64,000 nucleotides of DNA from Strigops habroptila (GCF_004027225.2 NC_044277.2:139743057-139807056), one strand, 5' to 3'; numbered from the stretch's first letter, positions 37,178-48,826 are shown. Program-made: numbers and translations. Notes: a model not told the origin generated them from the letters alone.

Positions 37178-37279
37178 TTAGGGCATGTCTGCACTGTGCT
37201 GGCGTGTGGTGGCATATAACCCTGAGCTGGTACATCCAGACAGTGCAGCATCACCCCATAACAGTAATTCATGCCCTAA
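37178..37279. repeat. 102-bp segment bounded by 10-bp perfect terminal inverted repeats
   Basis: TTAGGGCATG (37178-37187) and CATGCCCTAA (37270-37279) are exact reverse complements 82 bases apart. The interior is not self-complementary. The geometry resembles a tiny nonautonomous DNA transposon, and the left end resembles GGCATGTCTACACT-type ends I associate with old reptile repeats, but no clear target-site duplication is visible. Chance is possible. Confidence 0.4.
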
Positions 37280-38729
37280 GGATTCTCGAAGTGTCACCGC
37301 AGTACTGCATGTAAGGTAGTACTTCAACAAGCCCAAGGTAGCAGTACACTGCGTTACTCTACTTCCCACCTCAGGATCCAGCAGATAGTGTCTGAGCAGC
37401 CCGTAACCATACACTGGTGGCAGAGCTCATGCACTCCCAAACATTTGGAAGAGTGACGGTGTCTTTGGTCACCAGATGTGAAGTCACTTAAATGATGCCT
37501 GTGCAAGGGAAGCTGCACAGTGAGTTCACCCATGCCAACACACCCTCACCCTTCCCAGCTAGCATCTGTACTCTGAAGGACGAATGGGGAAACCTAGGGA
37601 AAATGTGAAGTAAGCATTTGAACAGTTCCTTAAACCTGGCCATGAAATGGCTTTTGAGCCTCTGCTTTATTCATTATTATACCTTTGTGCAACAGCTAAA
37701 TAGATCCACCATCCAAATTCCTCTAGCATGAAGAAAGACACAGTCTGCACACACACAGAGATGTGTACATGAGCTGTCACAGTAGCTCCACTATCAACTG
37801 ATTTATCCCTTCTGTGGCTCTCCCCTTGTAAACTCTAAATAGAGGGGCATTTCAAAAGGATCTAAAAATTCCCAAACCGCAGCCCACTGCTGTGGACTGT
37901 GCTTCACAGCTGATTTTTGCTGGCCTTCTTTCACCTCACACCTGCTTTAATTCTACAAATGAGACTCCATCTTCCACCATGAGAAGCTGTCCCACAGAAA
38001 TCAGCAAGAGAGATCATATGAGGGAGTGTCAGCAGGGTTTGTGGGTATGCCGTTCGGACCCAAAGGAAGAGTATTTTGCTGCAAAGAGCTTAGAGTAGAA
38101 AAGGAACACATGAGCGAGGCATATTTTTCATGAGGAACCCACAGCCAAATTTTCCAAAGCATTCATCAGGCACAACAAATAGATCTTCAGTAATGTCTCT
38201 GGGGCTAAAAATCCAATCCCAGCCTTTCTGAGACTTATGGCCAGGCCAGTGTCAAAGGACACCGTAGATACAGCAATTATTAGTGCAAGGTAGCTCACAA
38301 CCATAAAAATTAAATGCTGGAGGTTAAAGTTGAAGGAACTCTGCCATTACTGAACGCTAAAGGTGCTGTATTTCATGGTACCTGAGGTATTCATGGTAGT
38401 TCAGCCAGTTGTCATTTTTAGTGCTTGACTGGTCTAAAAACAACCAAAAGAAACATATAAAGGATGAAAAATAGATTCAGCATCTGTATACAGCCATGCA
38501 CAAGCAACTAGGCACAAACATCTTAACCTGCCTCAAATGACATTTGTTACATCTGCTGTAGCACATCAACATGATCCATGAATAACCCCAGCTATCACTG
38601 CAAAATGTGTCTGACACCTGAGATTCCACAGCATCAGGATGATTTACTGCAAGAGGATTCAGTGGGCTTTTCTTTGCAAGGGAAAGAGAAGCAAGGCGCT
38701 CCTGCATGCTTTTCAAACTGAGGAAAGGC

Positions 38730-38753
38730 ATGACTCTATTACTATAGAGTCAT
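38730..38753. repeat. perfect inverted repeat, 10-bp arms
   Basis: ATGACTCTAT (38730-38739) and ATAGAGTCAT (38744-38753) are exact reverse complements around a 4-base centre, in intron 5. Each arm contains TGACTC, a partial AP-1 site. Confidence 0.85.
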
Positions 38754-38802
38754 TACAGCAAATTGGCATCTGACCTCAATTTCTCTTTCTTTACCATAAA
38801 AA

Positions 38803-38846
38803 AACAACCAACCAACCAACAAAAAAACCCAAAACAAAACAAACCT
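38803..38846 (+). repeat. A/C-rich low-complexity tract
   Basis: CCAACCAACCAAC within A runs, followed by AAAACAAAACAAACC. Simple-sequence DNA in intron 5. Confidence 0.75.
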
Positions 38847-39889
38847 TAAAAAACTTATTCAATCTTCATATTTGGAAGAGGAATGCTTCTATCATAGAAA
38901 GAATTTGGAAATGTAGAAGGAAACATGGAAAATGTATTATAGACATCAATTCTTGAACCATCTCATAAACCTGAATGGCCTTTGAATTAACCTCAGCAAG
39001 AGGAACAGGTCAGCAGAGCAGCAACAACATCCCTCTGTTGGATATTGGGACTCCTCTGACTCCTCATACTGCAAGATCTCAGACGCTTGGCTGCTGTCCA
39101 TGACCACTACCACAATCAAACCATGGCTGATGAAGATGGTGTAGGAAATGGACATCTAGGTCATGCTATTTAAATTTTTCCAGTGAACATTAATATTTTG
39201 GTTAGCTTTTGTAGAGGCATCTGCTTTGTAATCATTGTGCATCCACTGTGTAGTAATCCAGGTCTGACCAGCAATATGGCAACTTCCCAATTAACTTCTA
39301 GGGCAAAAGTCTTGTAAATTTACTTTGGCTGAGTAATCTTTAACTGAGATTAATGTGGGTGAAAATGGTATGCCGCCTTGTAGAAGGAAGAAAGCAAAGC
39401 AGACTTTGACCCTTGAGCATTAAAGAAAGTGATTTACATATGAGAAGATAGGAGGTGTGTTTCGGGATTATAGCCCCTCTCCAGAGCATTGTGTGGACAG
39501 TGGCCAGCACCAGACGGTTCAGGAGAAGGAAGGAGAGCTCTGCAGGAGGCATCTGTGGAGTGATCTGCTGCACTGAACACGCAGTGGTTGCAGCTGGATC
39601 TCTAAACACTGAACATTTGAAGCACAAGGTTTAATGTCCTATCCAAAATGTTTGTTATCGTAACTTGGCTATTCTTTTTAAGCATTAGAAATTCTTTTTC
39701 TGTAACCTGATAAAGTCTTCATCTCATGGCCATCACATGGAAGTCAGAGCTACAGCCTGACTCTAAGATTTTGGAGAAAAGTCCACCTTTTTGTTATGTT
39801 CAATACTACCTTGTTTTTATCATGAGACACGACAGAAAGATCTGACCTATGTCATCTTGATCCTTAGTTATTTTCATTATTTTATCGTA

Positions 39890-40115
39890 TGAACCTTTAC
39901 CTCTCCCTCCAAAGTAAACAAAGCCAAGCTTTAGAGTTTCTTCCCATTTTTTGTGGGCCTTTAATCATTATTATCACCCTTCTCAGAACTTTTTTTTTAC
40001 TGTAAAATGCCCCTTGAGAGGAGTGAGCAGCTCTGGACACTGCATTTGAACTTTGGTTGTAACATTACACAGCAGTACTGTGTCTCCCATCTCGTTCATG
40101 CTTCACACATCTTCT
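39890..40115 (-). mobile_element. old CR1/L3-like LINE remnant
   Basis: The stretch contains a run resembling ctccaaa-taaacaaa-ccaa, then CCTTTAATCATTATT, CCCTTCTCAGAAC and CTCTGGACACTGCATTTG. This order matches, from memory, the reverse-complement side of an ancient CR1/L3-like repeat widespread in turtles, crocodiles and birds. It is heavily diverged and truncated; orientation and limits are approximate. Confidence 0.5.
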
Positions 40116-41132
40116 GGGCACTCACACACATTCCCCAGACTGCCTTGTAGATTACACTTCAGTTTTTCTTGCCCTCAATTAATTCCTAGAAAGAAATAGG
40201 AGGCAGCAGAACAAGCCAGCTTCATAAATCTTTATCTAATACTAGCAAGTCATTAGGCCTATGAGTAAAGTCTCCATCTGTTCCCAAAAAAACCACAGCA
40301 TTTTCTACACTGTGTCAGCATCTACTATAATATTTCCGCTCTCAGAGATTTCTTGAGTTTTCTCCAAAGGTCCCATATGTCAGCCTCTTCCTTTCTCTCT
40401 CCAAAGAAAAGTGAAGAAAATATGCAACATGCAAACAAAACTAGAATGGCAGCAGCCCCTTCAGGAAGCTGTGCCCCCTGCATCATGGGCCAAAACTGAC
40501 CCATTTTGGGAAAGAGGCCTAAAATAAGAGCAGACTACTACTTTCTATAAATGAACACAGCTCAGTAATAAACAAGGGCAGCATGGCAGCTTCCAGCACT
40601 GCTCCTTACTATATCTTTGTCCTTTCCAAGCAACTGTTTCCTCCTAGCAATCTGGCACATTAACATCTACCATGATCTAGATAGATTTCAATTTATATTT
40701 CACCTGGTAAGTGTGTGTGAATTCCAGGGGAACTAAGGGCAGCTGGTTCTTGCAAGTCTCGCTCAAGAAAAACTCACCTTGAAGCTCCTGTGTGTTTTGC
40801 CTCAGCACAGATTGAAAGTCTTGCAAATCATTATAGGTTATTCTGCTGCTCTGACTGTTGCTAATATGATTATGTACTAAAGGGTTTGAATGAAAATTGT
40901 TTAGTTGTCTAGGAAAGAAAAGGGCAGGGAGGGGGCATGTGGGAGAAACACATTTGAAACATTTTTGAAAATGCCAACTGGCTTTGCTTTATTTGGAACT
41001 GGTCAAGCAGAACAGTGGCACTGAGCAGCTAATCAGTAGCTCCTACTTCTCCAGAGAACAGCCAGCTCCCTTCACACTTGGCACCAGTGCAGCGCAGCTG
41101 AATACCCTTGTGTTTGCTTATTCTCTTGGCAG

Positions 41133-41260
41133 AAGTGAAAGAGTATGAGCCCCCATTCGGCTCTAAAGTGCGAGAACACCCCTGCGTGGAAAGCATGAAG
41201 GACAATGTCCTAAGAGACAGAGGGCGACCCGAGATCCCCAGCTCCTGGCTTCACCATCAG
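41133..41260 (+). CDS. TGFBR2: TGFBR2 exon 6: kinase C-lobe
   Basis: A 128-nt exon, identical in length to human, with acceptor TTGGCAG and donor CAG|GTAAGA. It completes the split Glu codon and reads [17 protein letters not shown], then [19 protein letters not shown], ending with SSWLHHQ. This is the C-lobe region between subdomains IX and XI of the kinase fold. Differences from human are few (for example Glu for Asp in VKxYEPPFG and a changed pair near the end). Confidence 0.98.
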
Positions 41261-44200
41261 GTAAGAACACCATATGTGAGCATCTGGGAGCTGCATTAAA
41301 CAGTTAACTGCTTCCTGAAGCCTGAGCCTTAGCTCAGTGCCCTGCTCAGCAGGCTGGATATCTCTTTTGCACGGATTACAGCTCTGTCACATGGTGACAC
41401 TGGTGCAGCAGTAGTTAAGCCACCGCAGTGCTCTGCATCACACCTACCTGAAGCCCCGGGATTTCGGCTGCCCACCAGTGCACTGTTAAAGTGATCAAAA
41501 CAAAAAGATTGGAAACCTGAGATCTGACAATCATCCAGACAACCACAGAATAGTTAGGGCCTTAAAGCACACCGTGTGCTGGCTCTGAAAGGTCAAAAAG
41601 AACAACTTTGCACATGGGCCCCTTCAGCAGAGAAAACAAATCTCAGTACTTTATCATGGAGACCAGTCATAGTTGTATCCCAGCTGTTGACAGGTTTAAG
41701 AAAATAGGAAATGAGTCTTCAGCAAGCCAGTCTGGTTTTATTCAGGTTGCACATTAGCAGTTTTTCCCTCACAAGTCATGAAGCACTCTGCCAGCTTTTC
41801 CCCATTCACGGACACCATGGTTGCACTTCCTAGGCGACAGCAGATTTCTCAGTAGATGAAACTGAATGGAAACAAGCCAAAGGCATGCATTTCTTCACCT
41901 TTGCTCTGTGCTGTTTTATCAGCAGAGATAAAACGAGAATTGTATCAGAGAAGAAGCGAGGCTTGGTAGTTCCACTTGTCAATGAAATATGTCAAGTGGT
42001 CTTCACAGACAAAAGGAAAGCATTGTGAACATTTAGAAAAGCCCAGAAAGACAAGATCAGCTAGTATTTTCATCAGGAGCAATGCAACACTCACTTTTTC
42101 GTTCAGTTGAAATGTTAAAATCATAGTCTAACACCTACTTAGGAAAGGCCAAGTGAGTGGCCAAAATCAATCATCTTTCCAAACAAGAACAATTCATCTG
42201 CCACCTGATGACTATGGCAGAGTGCAGCCCTTTCCTGGACCACAGGGACTTCCTCCTTACGTAGTCATCTATCATGAGTAGGGCTATTGAGGAGTGGCCT
42301 TTAACTGGGGAGGAAAGCTGTATTTCAAGGGACAGGTGGATATCTGGTATTACCAGCACTAAAAATCTCTTTATGTTTTTAAGAACCATAGATACAACCA
42401 TCTTCTAAGTGACAAGTTGAGCTGTGAAGGAGAGGTTATACTAATGCTCATCTTGATAGAAAAGAACTAGATGCAGAAGTTTTATAAAAATTCTGGATGA
42501 GCTAGTAAAATGGACCATGAGTTGACTACAGTTGTTTGTTTTCTACAAAGAGAAAATTATGTCCAAACTGGTAATACATATGTGGTAGTTTAGAAGAGCC
42601 CAATTAGCAAAGTAGAAAAGAATCTTGAGCCTATTCATTTGAGAGGAAAAAAAAAAAGAAAAAGAGTAGAAAACTCTTAAAATTAGGAACAGTGTGAGAA
42701 CATTTCGCAGGATATTCAAAAGACAAGGTTTCATATGAAAATTAGATCTCTGGTCAGCAAACTTGAGGATGATCAGAGTATTCTCAAGAGCAAAAGAAAA
42801 TCTAACCTAGTAACAATCTGTTGCTGGATATGAAATAAGGATACTGCATATACTAATGCAAAGGCAGAAGTGGTCAGCAGGTATTTCTGTTCTGCATTTG
42901 AAGAGTCAGATGACATGCATATAATAGAAGGTGATGAAGGCCCCCAAAAGCACAAGTCAGTGGCACTTAAAGCAGGTCTGGAGCAGTTTAGGTGGCCCAG
43001 AGAGTTGTCTGCATTCAGGACAGGGCCCTACTGCAGTGGGACACTGCATTACATGGCAGTAGAAGTGGGCAATACCACTGGTTAGGCCTTGGAGAGAAGT
43101 GTCCAGGAGCTCATTTCGTGCACAGCCAGTGTAGCAGCAGCTGTAAGTGTGCCAGCATGCCCAGAGCACCTGGGTAAGGAAGCCCTGGGCTCAGGATCCC
43201 CGTGGTGCTTGGGCATCATGGCTGCTCTCATAGCAGCAAGCCTAAGTGTGTGCTCAAGGTACTGGAGTAAGGCTAAATTTCATCACCTCTGGGTTTACAT
43301 AGCAAGTAAAATGATCACAGATTCGGACCTAAGTGTCCTGCATTCGACTTCAGAGATTTCTTCCCTGCGTAAAACCCAGACCTCAGTCTGCCTCCAGTAC
43401 AGGGCACCCACCCACTGGGTGGTGGATCCAAGACCACGCATCTCTGCTTGTGTGTCACCAGGATGGGCACAGCTGGCTCCAACAGAGTTCAGCTAAGAGT
43501 CTAAGGCAGGAAATGGATGCCTGATAACACACTCACAGGACATTTAATGAAGGTGGATTTAATCACTTCAGCGTTTCACATTGTGCTATCTAAAATGCAG
43601 TGGCGCATCGTCTTCTGCAGGGCTGTGACAGTTTGCAGCAGATGAGGATCTGCTTTGATCTCCATAGAAGTTGCCCTTACTGTAATGGCTCTTCCATATT
43701 CATTTCCTTCTTCTGCAGTAGTGTTTTTGTAATGCACTCATTATTCATTGTGATGAAATTCTGGAATGGATTTACATATTACAATTTCCCTTTCTCCCAC
43801 CCCCCTTTAATGAGATTTGTTGCACTGTTGATTTCAAGTTAATGTTTAATATTTAATTTAATTTACGCTTGTAATTTCAATGCCAGCAGAAAACTAATGT
43901 TATTTGTATACTGACAATAATGTTCTGCTATTAACATTGACATCAGTCAACATCACCAATTAGGTAAATTATGAAATTAATGCAGTCTTGTGGAATGCTA
44001 TATTTTTAACTAGGAAGTTTAAGATAAGTCCTACTTAATGGGCTTTTAGTGTCATAAAGCAACGCACACAATTTCCTGGCAAATACTTCATGTTTATAAA
44101 ATGCATTTACAGAGATGCAACTGTGTTTTGTTCCTGTAAACATATGCATCAGTATTGAAATGAAGGTTAAATAGTTACATCTGTGAGTGACGTGTTTAAG

Positions 44201-44691
44201 TGTTTGTGGGACTGTGGCCCATATTTGCACATAGATTTAGTTGGTCTGCAAGGAATTCATAAAGGGCTTATGTAGGGCCCGATATTGCTGACAAGCAGAA
44301 TTTCTTTTGAAAAACTCAAACAGAATTCACGCACACGAAGGCATGGGTTAAGTGGGAAGTCACGTTATCCATGAATTCTGATCATATTTATTAAAAGAAA
44401 AATGAAAACTACTGGAGTCTATAACACCAGTTCAAAGCATCATTGTTCTTGTTACAAAGTATCAGAACATACATTTAGTACCAACTAAAGTGCTGAAAAT
44501 ACTGTAGTAGGGTTTCTTTCAAAAAAAAACGGAAAGCATGCTCCCAGGTATGTAGCAGCAGAGCCCATATAACACCTCCAGGACACACATGAATAACTCC
44601 CTGAACTTCAGAGGGCACTAACGCACCTAACACACATGGGCTTTGACAGTGACTGGCCCTATCACGTCTGCTTTCTCTGTGCTCTCTGCAG
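41261..44691 (+). other. TGFBR2: TGFBR2 intron 6
   Basis: A 3,431-bp intron with GTAAGA donor and CTCTGCAG acceptor. It carries a diverged CR1 remnant (about 42740-42960) and a very AT-rich block near 43840-43990 that may be a conserved noncoding element. Confidence 0.92.
42740..42960 (+). mobile_element. diverged CR1 LINE remnant (between endonuclease and RT)
   Basis: Translation around 42855-42915 gives AKAEVVSRYFCSAFEESDD, which closely resembles the KAEVLNKYFCSVF block that precedes the reverse transcriptase domain in CR1 elements. The nucleotide run AAGGCAGAAGTGGTCAGCAG lies in the same place. The surrounding sequence shows fading similarity and no intact frame. An old, inactive fragment in intron 6. 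Confidence 0.55.
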
Positions 44692-44871
44692 GGCATCCAG
44701 ATGGTGTGTGAAACTCTTATTGAGTGCTGGGACCATGACCCCGAGGCCCGGCTCACGGCGCAGTGCGTTGCGGAACGCTTCAGTGAGTTCAAGCATCATG
44801 ACAAGCTCTCAGGAAGAAGCTGTTCGGAGGAGAAGATCCCTGAAGATGGCTCTGTGACCACCGCCAAGTAG
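44692..44871 (+). CDS. TGFBR2: TGFBR2 exon 7: end of kinase domain, C-terminal tail and stop
   Basis: The last coding exon, 180 nt including the TAG stop at 44869-44871, equal to human. It begins [20 protein letters not shown], the last kinase subdomain, where the conserved Arg closes the fold. The short Ser-rich tail follows, with [15 protein letters not shown] near the end. The segment between ([10 protein letters not shown]) and the final four residues (TTAK) differ from human, whereas the middle of the tail is unchanged. The upstream acceptor is CTCTGCAG. Confidence 0.98.
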   Translation, partial: GIQMVCETLIECWDHDPEARLTAQCVAERFSEFKHHDKLSGRSCSEEKIPEDGSVTTAK

Positions 44872-45109
44872 CATGCACCCGAGAGCTCCGAAACGGAGGG
44901 AAATCACTCCTAGATGCGTTCACCTTGGCAAAGGAAGAAGTCTCGATCGCTGACTTGACTTGCTTCCTGGAGGACTGAGGCTGTCACTACTCCCTTTAGG
45001 CTCTGGCTCTGGGCAGGGAGATGTATTCATGGGAATTAAAAGCTGGGAGTAGGTGTCATACCCTAGCATTGGCTGCCGGCATCATGTCATAGGAGGAGCT
45101 ATGTATGTT

Positions 45110-45116
45110 AGCACTT
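45110..45116 (+). promoter_or_regulatory. candidate miR-302/372 family seed match (7-mer)
   Basis: AGCACTT complements positions 2-8 of the miR-302/372 seed family and lies in the TGFBR2 3' UTR. Seed pairing alone is weak evidence of a working site. Confidence 0.4.
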
Positions 45117-45155
45117 CCTCAGGAAATGGGATTTGAAAATAGCTAATAACATTAT

Positions 45156-45163
45156 GCACTTTA
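45156..45163 (+). promoter_or_regulatory. candidate miR-17/20/106 family 8-mer site
   Basis: GCACTTTA matches seed positions 2-8 of the miR-17 family plus the A opposite position 1. The miR-17/92 cluster is known to repress TGFBR2 in mammals. Use of this site in birds is inferred. Confidence 0.5.
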
Positions 45164-45194
45164 TTAATGCCTGTATATAACTATGAAATTGCTA

Positions 45195-45263
45195 TTTTTA
45201 TATATATATACATATATATAAAATGTGTGTGTATGTATATATATATCTATCTATATATCTATA
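45195..45263 (+). repeat. compound TA/TG/TATC microsatellite
   Basis: Runs of TATATA alternate with GTGTGTGTAT and CTATCTATATATCTAT inside the TGFBR2 3' UTR, followed shortly by a 12-base A run near 45280. Length is likely polymorphic. Confidence 0.9.
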
Positions 45264-46983
45264 AACAGCCATGCTCTGAAAAAAAAAAAAAGAGTTCAAA
45301 CAAAAACAAGTGCTTCCAGAAAATTACCGGTGTGTTGGAGATCCCGCTCCCTTAGGGTTGGAGCCTGGGGAGACTGGCATAGCACAACACCAGCAATTGT
45401 GCACTAAGCGCTCTGCCAAAAAGATAGGAATAATATGCGATAAGAAGATGGCTTTCAAACCATGTGCAGTAACCACCTGGCTGTGGGCCTGCAGTTCACA
45501 GTTGCAGGAGCACTCTCACATAGGACAGGTCAATTTGGCTTTGCAGTTGTACCTACATGGTCCAGTCTGCAGCACATCTTGGAAGGTTCAGGGATGCCTT
45601 TGCCCTCTCACCTTAACCCAGACATCCTCAGTGTCCCAGAACGGAAGTGCAAGGAGTTTTGGTCCCTCTCAAAACTGTTTTGATATCTGTTTTGATACAG
45701 AGTTCATTAATGTTATATGTTTATTGCTTTGAACTCAAGCTGCTTGCAAGCAGGTTGCAAAACATCAGCAGGATGAGTTTTTCCCTCCTCCCATCCCCAC
45801 CCCCAAACCATACGAAACAAGACAGGGCCAGCAATCCAAGCAGATGTTTTATATTTGCTGTGCTTTCTGAGCGCAGGCAGTACTGGTTTTTTCCATTCCT
45901 TTTACCTTGATTGTGTTGCTGTAAGAACAAACATTTTTTTCCCTATACATCATGTGTAATTGCTTGACACACCGCAGTCTGAGTGTCTTCTGTGTTTTCT
46001 AGAGAAAAGTAAAGAATATGGCTGGAGCCTTTTGTTTTTGCAGAAGGACCTTGGAGGCAAGGAAAAGCTCTGTGGCATTAGGTTAATGGCATATCCTGCT
46101 GTCAGCACTGCTTGCATATAGGGCAACTCAGCAGTTAACAGAAACAAACCCAAAACCCAAGAAAGACAATTCATTACAAAAGGATCCCTCAGACACTGCT
46201 TGCATTCTTTCAGTTCTCCAAAATGTTTAAGGCAGTTGACATCACATTTGGCCTATACAAATGGCAGCAATGTGTTTCATAAGTGCTAATAGTTTTGTCT
46301 TCAGGAGTTTTGCAATGATTTTTCCACTTTTTTCTTCCCTACGGCATCTAAGCAGGCCTTGGAAATTAGAAATTCAGCCAGCACAAACCAGTCCTGTACA
46401 GATGTAGCTGGTGCAATTTATTAAACACATTTGATAGACAAACAGTGATATTTCTCTAGAAGACATTGCCGTGTAAGTCAATAGAAATCATGCTTATTCA
46501 AATAGGAGTTAAGGTTTATGTTGACAAATATTTTATTTGAAATGGTTTTGTATCTGCTTTTTTCTTTTCCTTTCATTTTAACCAAACTACTCAGAAATAT
46601 TTAAGCAGAGCGGGGCAAAACCTCAACAGCTACAGTGGAATTCAGAGGATATTATGTCAAATTTTTTAGGGAGGGGATGTTTTTCATAGAAATAGGGAAG
46701 CGGGCAGAGGCAAGGGCTGCGAGCAGGGGCTGCAGGAGCAGGGTCCACTGCCCTCTAGCCATGCACCTCGGCTGCCCGAACTGCAGCCCGTTTCTCTTCC
46801 TTCATCCATGCTGAAGGTCAAGGAATGGTGTCCGGTAGTTCCTGACAATACTGACATTTTATGGGGGTTTTTGTACTACTACATGTAAAGGACAATTTTA
46901 TTCTTTTAAGGAATATTTCACCTGTACATCATGTATGAAATAGGAATGTGAACAATATATACCCTTGTATATTGAAAGTTTCA

Positions 46984-46991
46984 AGCACTTA
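46984..46991 (+). promoter_or_regulatory. candidate miR-302/372 family 8-mer site
   Basis: AGCACTTA is a full 8-mer match for the miR-302/372 seed and lies 80 bases upstream of the polyadenylation signal, in a part of the 3' UTR that looks well preserved. This microRNA family is known to target TGFBR2 in human cells during reprogramming. Confidence 0.5.
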
Positions 46992-47062
46992 ACTTGCTTT
47001 GTAAACTGTTTGGGGGGTTTTGGTCTGTTTTGTTTTGTGTAAATCAAATGTTTATTGGAGCA

Positions 47063-47068
47063 AATAAA
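47063..47068 (+). terminator. TGFBR2: TGFBR2 polyadenylation signal AATAAA
   Basis: A canonical hexamer within GCAAATAAAATAAC, followed 20 bases on by a GT/T-rich stretch (CCAGTTTGTCCTTCATTT) that fits a downstream element. Its distance from the stop codon fits the known length of TGFBR2 3' UTRs. Confidence 0.88.
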
Positions 47069-47384
47069 ATAACACCGACTCCAGTTTGTCCTTCATTTCC
47101 TAAAATGAATTGTATCTTAAAATGATTCAGGCCCATTCCTTCCCACCAGAGGCCTGAATGTCATGATCAGTGTGCCCACTGGCCTTTGCATGTTTCTTTT
47201 GCTAGTGACTCCTTCCCCCAGTGTCCATCCTGCCCTTCAGCAGAACAACATTAGCAGATACCCAGACCTGCTGGCCCATTAGCCCCTGTGTTGTAAAAGC
47301 TTCACAAGTCTCAGGTGGGGAGAGGGAAGGGAGAAGAGAGTTCACAGCTGATGCTCTCCTGCTTTTAGGTTCCTCAGCTCTAGC

Positions 47385-47497
47385 TGTAGACATGGCACTT
47401 AAGGAGATAATTTAGTGGTGGACTTGGCAATGTTAGGTTAACGGTTGGACTCAATGATCTTAGAGATCTTTTCCAACCTGAGTGAATCTATGATAAG
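47385..47497 (+). mobile_element. CR1 LINE 3' end
   Basis: TTTAGTGGTGGACTTGGCA, TTAGGTTAACGGTTGGACTC and TCTTTTCCAACCTGAGTG in this order are typical of the last 100 bases of avian CR1 elements, including the end at a TCTATGAT-type terminal repeat. It is a short 5'-truncated insertion about 300 bases past the TGFBR2 polyadenylation site. Confidence 0.85.
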
Positions 47498-47950
47498 GCT
47501 GTAGTTAAACCTCAGTCATTTTGGTGCTGGTATTAAAGTGAGACAGAAGACAGCCCACTGTCACTGAGAAGCGTATGATTAATATGCTTATGCCCTGCAG
47601 CTACTGCTGTCCACTCAGAGCTTTCATCTTTTTAAGGAGACACCCCTCCCATGAAATACATGCAGAACACAAACATCACATAAACAGAGAGCCCAGTATC
47701 TCCCTCTCCCCACCTCAAATTGCCTTGAGTGTGACTTAGGGTTGAATCTAAGCCTTTACACAGGTTGCAGACCACCAGTGTCTGATATAGGCATCTGAGA
47801 CTCTCCAGGCATCACCATTTTTTTCAGGCATTGTATTTTGGTGCCAAAAGCTCCACCAGAGTTCATGCTTGGCTGCACTGAATATCTCCTGAAACTTCAT
47901 GTATGGATTCCCCAAAACCAGCACCCAGGTGTCTTCATTCATGAGTTGAG

Positions 47951-48015
47951 CAGAATCACAGATAACTGAGGCTGGCAGGGACCTCCGGACCCTAGGCAAA
48001 CCTAGCATCACTGTG
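47951..48015 (-). mobile_element. short CR1 3'-end fragment (reverse orientation)
   Basis: AGAATCACAGATAACTGAGG followed by CTGGCAGGGACCTCCGGA resembles the reverse complement of a CR1 3' end (terminal repeat, then TTGGNAGGGACCT). The match is short and the far limit is uncertain. Confidence 0.5.
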
Positions 48016-48826
48016 GTCAGCCCCAGCATTTGCTGGTGCACTGGTGGCACTGGCCACCCCTCATCACTCCCCACTGCTCGCCACATATTGGCAAAGATCT
48101 TCAAGCCCTGTCATCCTGTTTACACTGGCTTAAAGCCTAAATCCTTTGGCATAACAAAGCAAACTAGTGTTGCAAAATCAAATATAAAAAGTGTTAAGAA
48201 AATGTGGCAGACGAACTCCACAGATCTTTCAGTCTTGAAGTACATAATATCCTTGAAATAAAGTACACTATACCCTTTCGATTATTTTTTCTTTTCAATT
48301 AAAGTTTTTGCCCATCTTTGCCTAAATATGGTATTCAACATTCTTCTGCAATCGGCTCTTTATTAGCGTGTCAATCAGCCTTTTATTGACATGGTACACA
48401 GCAAGGAGGCTCCAGCTGTGCGGTGCAGAAGGCAATCCTTGGGTGAAATACTAAACCATGCAATGGTCTAAACTGGATGGCAAAGTTTCCTGGCGCAGTC
48501 TGTCTCAGTGCTAACGGTTTGCATAATTCCCAGCACAATGGGATTTCACCCCCTTTTAGGATATGCTCCACTGCTACTGGAATAGACATGAACAATGAAA
48601 GAAGAAAAAACCATGACCCAGCTCCTTGAGGGGGGTAAAAAAGAAAAAGAAAGGCATTGAGACACTGTTATTCTGAATGCTCCTGGAAACAAAGTGGGCC
48701 ACATGTAGAGCACCTGCAATATAGTCATCTTGTCAAGCCAGCTGTGCTGGGACCTAAAGGCTTCCTTGGCTTCGAGAGGAACATATTGATTAATTTATTT
48801 CCTGATCCTTAGCTCTTTCTCTCTTG

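Larger units (their letters stand above)
44872..47085 (+). other. TGFBR2: TGFBR2 3' UTR
   Basis: Untranslated sequence of about 2.2 kb from the stop codon to a cleavage site inferred 15-20 bases after the AATAAA at 47063. It includes a compound TA/TG/TATC microsatellite (about 45195-45263), seed matches for microRNA families, two Pumilio-type TGTATATA motifs (45172-45179 and 45234-45241), and an A/T-rich terminal segment (46880-47060) that looks well preserved. ATTAAA hexamers near 45034 and 46429 could give shorter forms, but nothing shows that they are used. The exact cleavage position is inferred. Confidence 0.88.

Noticed and set aside
41545..41600. CACAGAATAGTTAGGG resembles the terminal part of a reversed CR1
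   Set aside because: The match is too short and does not continue into the usual GGAAGGGACC block.
45310..45732. 140-residue ORF after the TGFBR2 stop codon
   Set aside because: Lies wholly in the 3' UTR, has no recognised domain, and overlaps other open frames.
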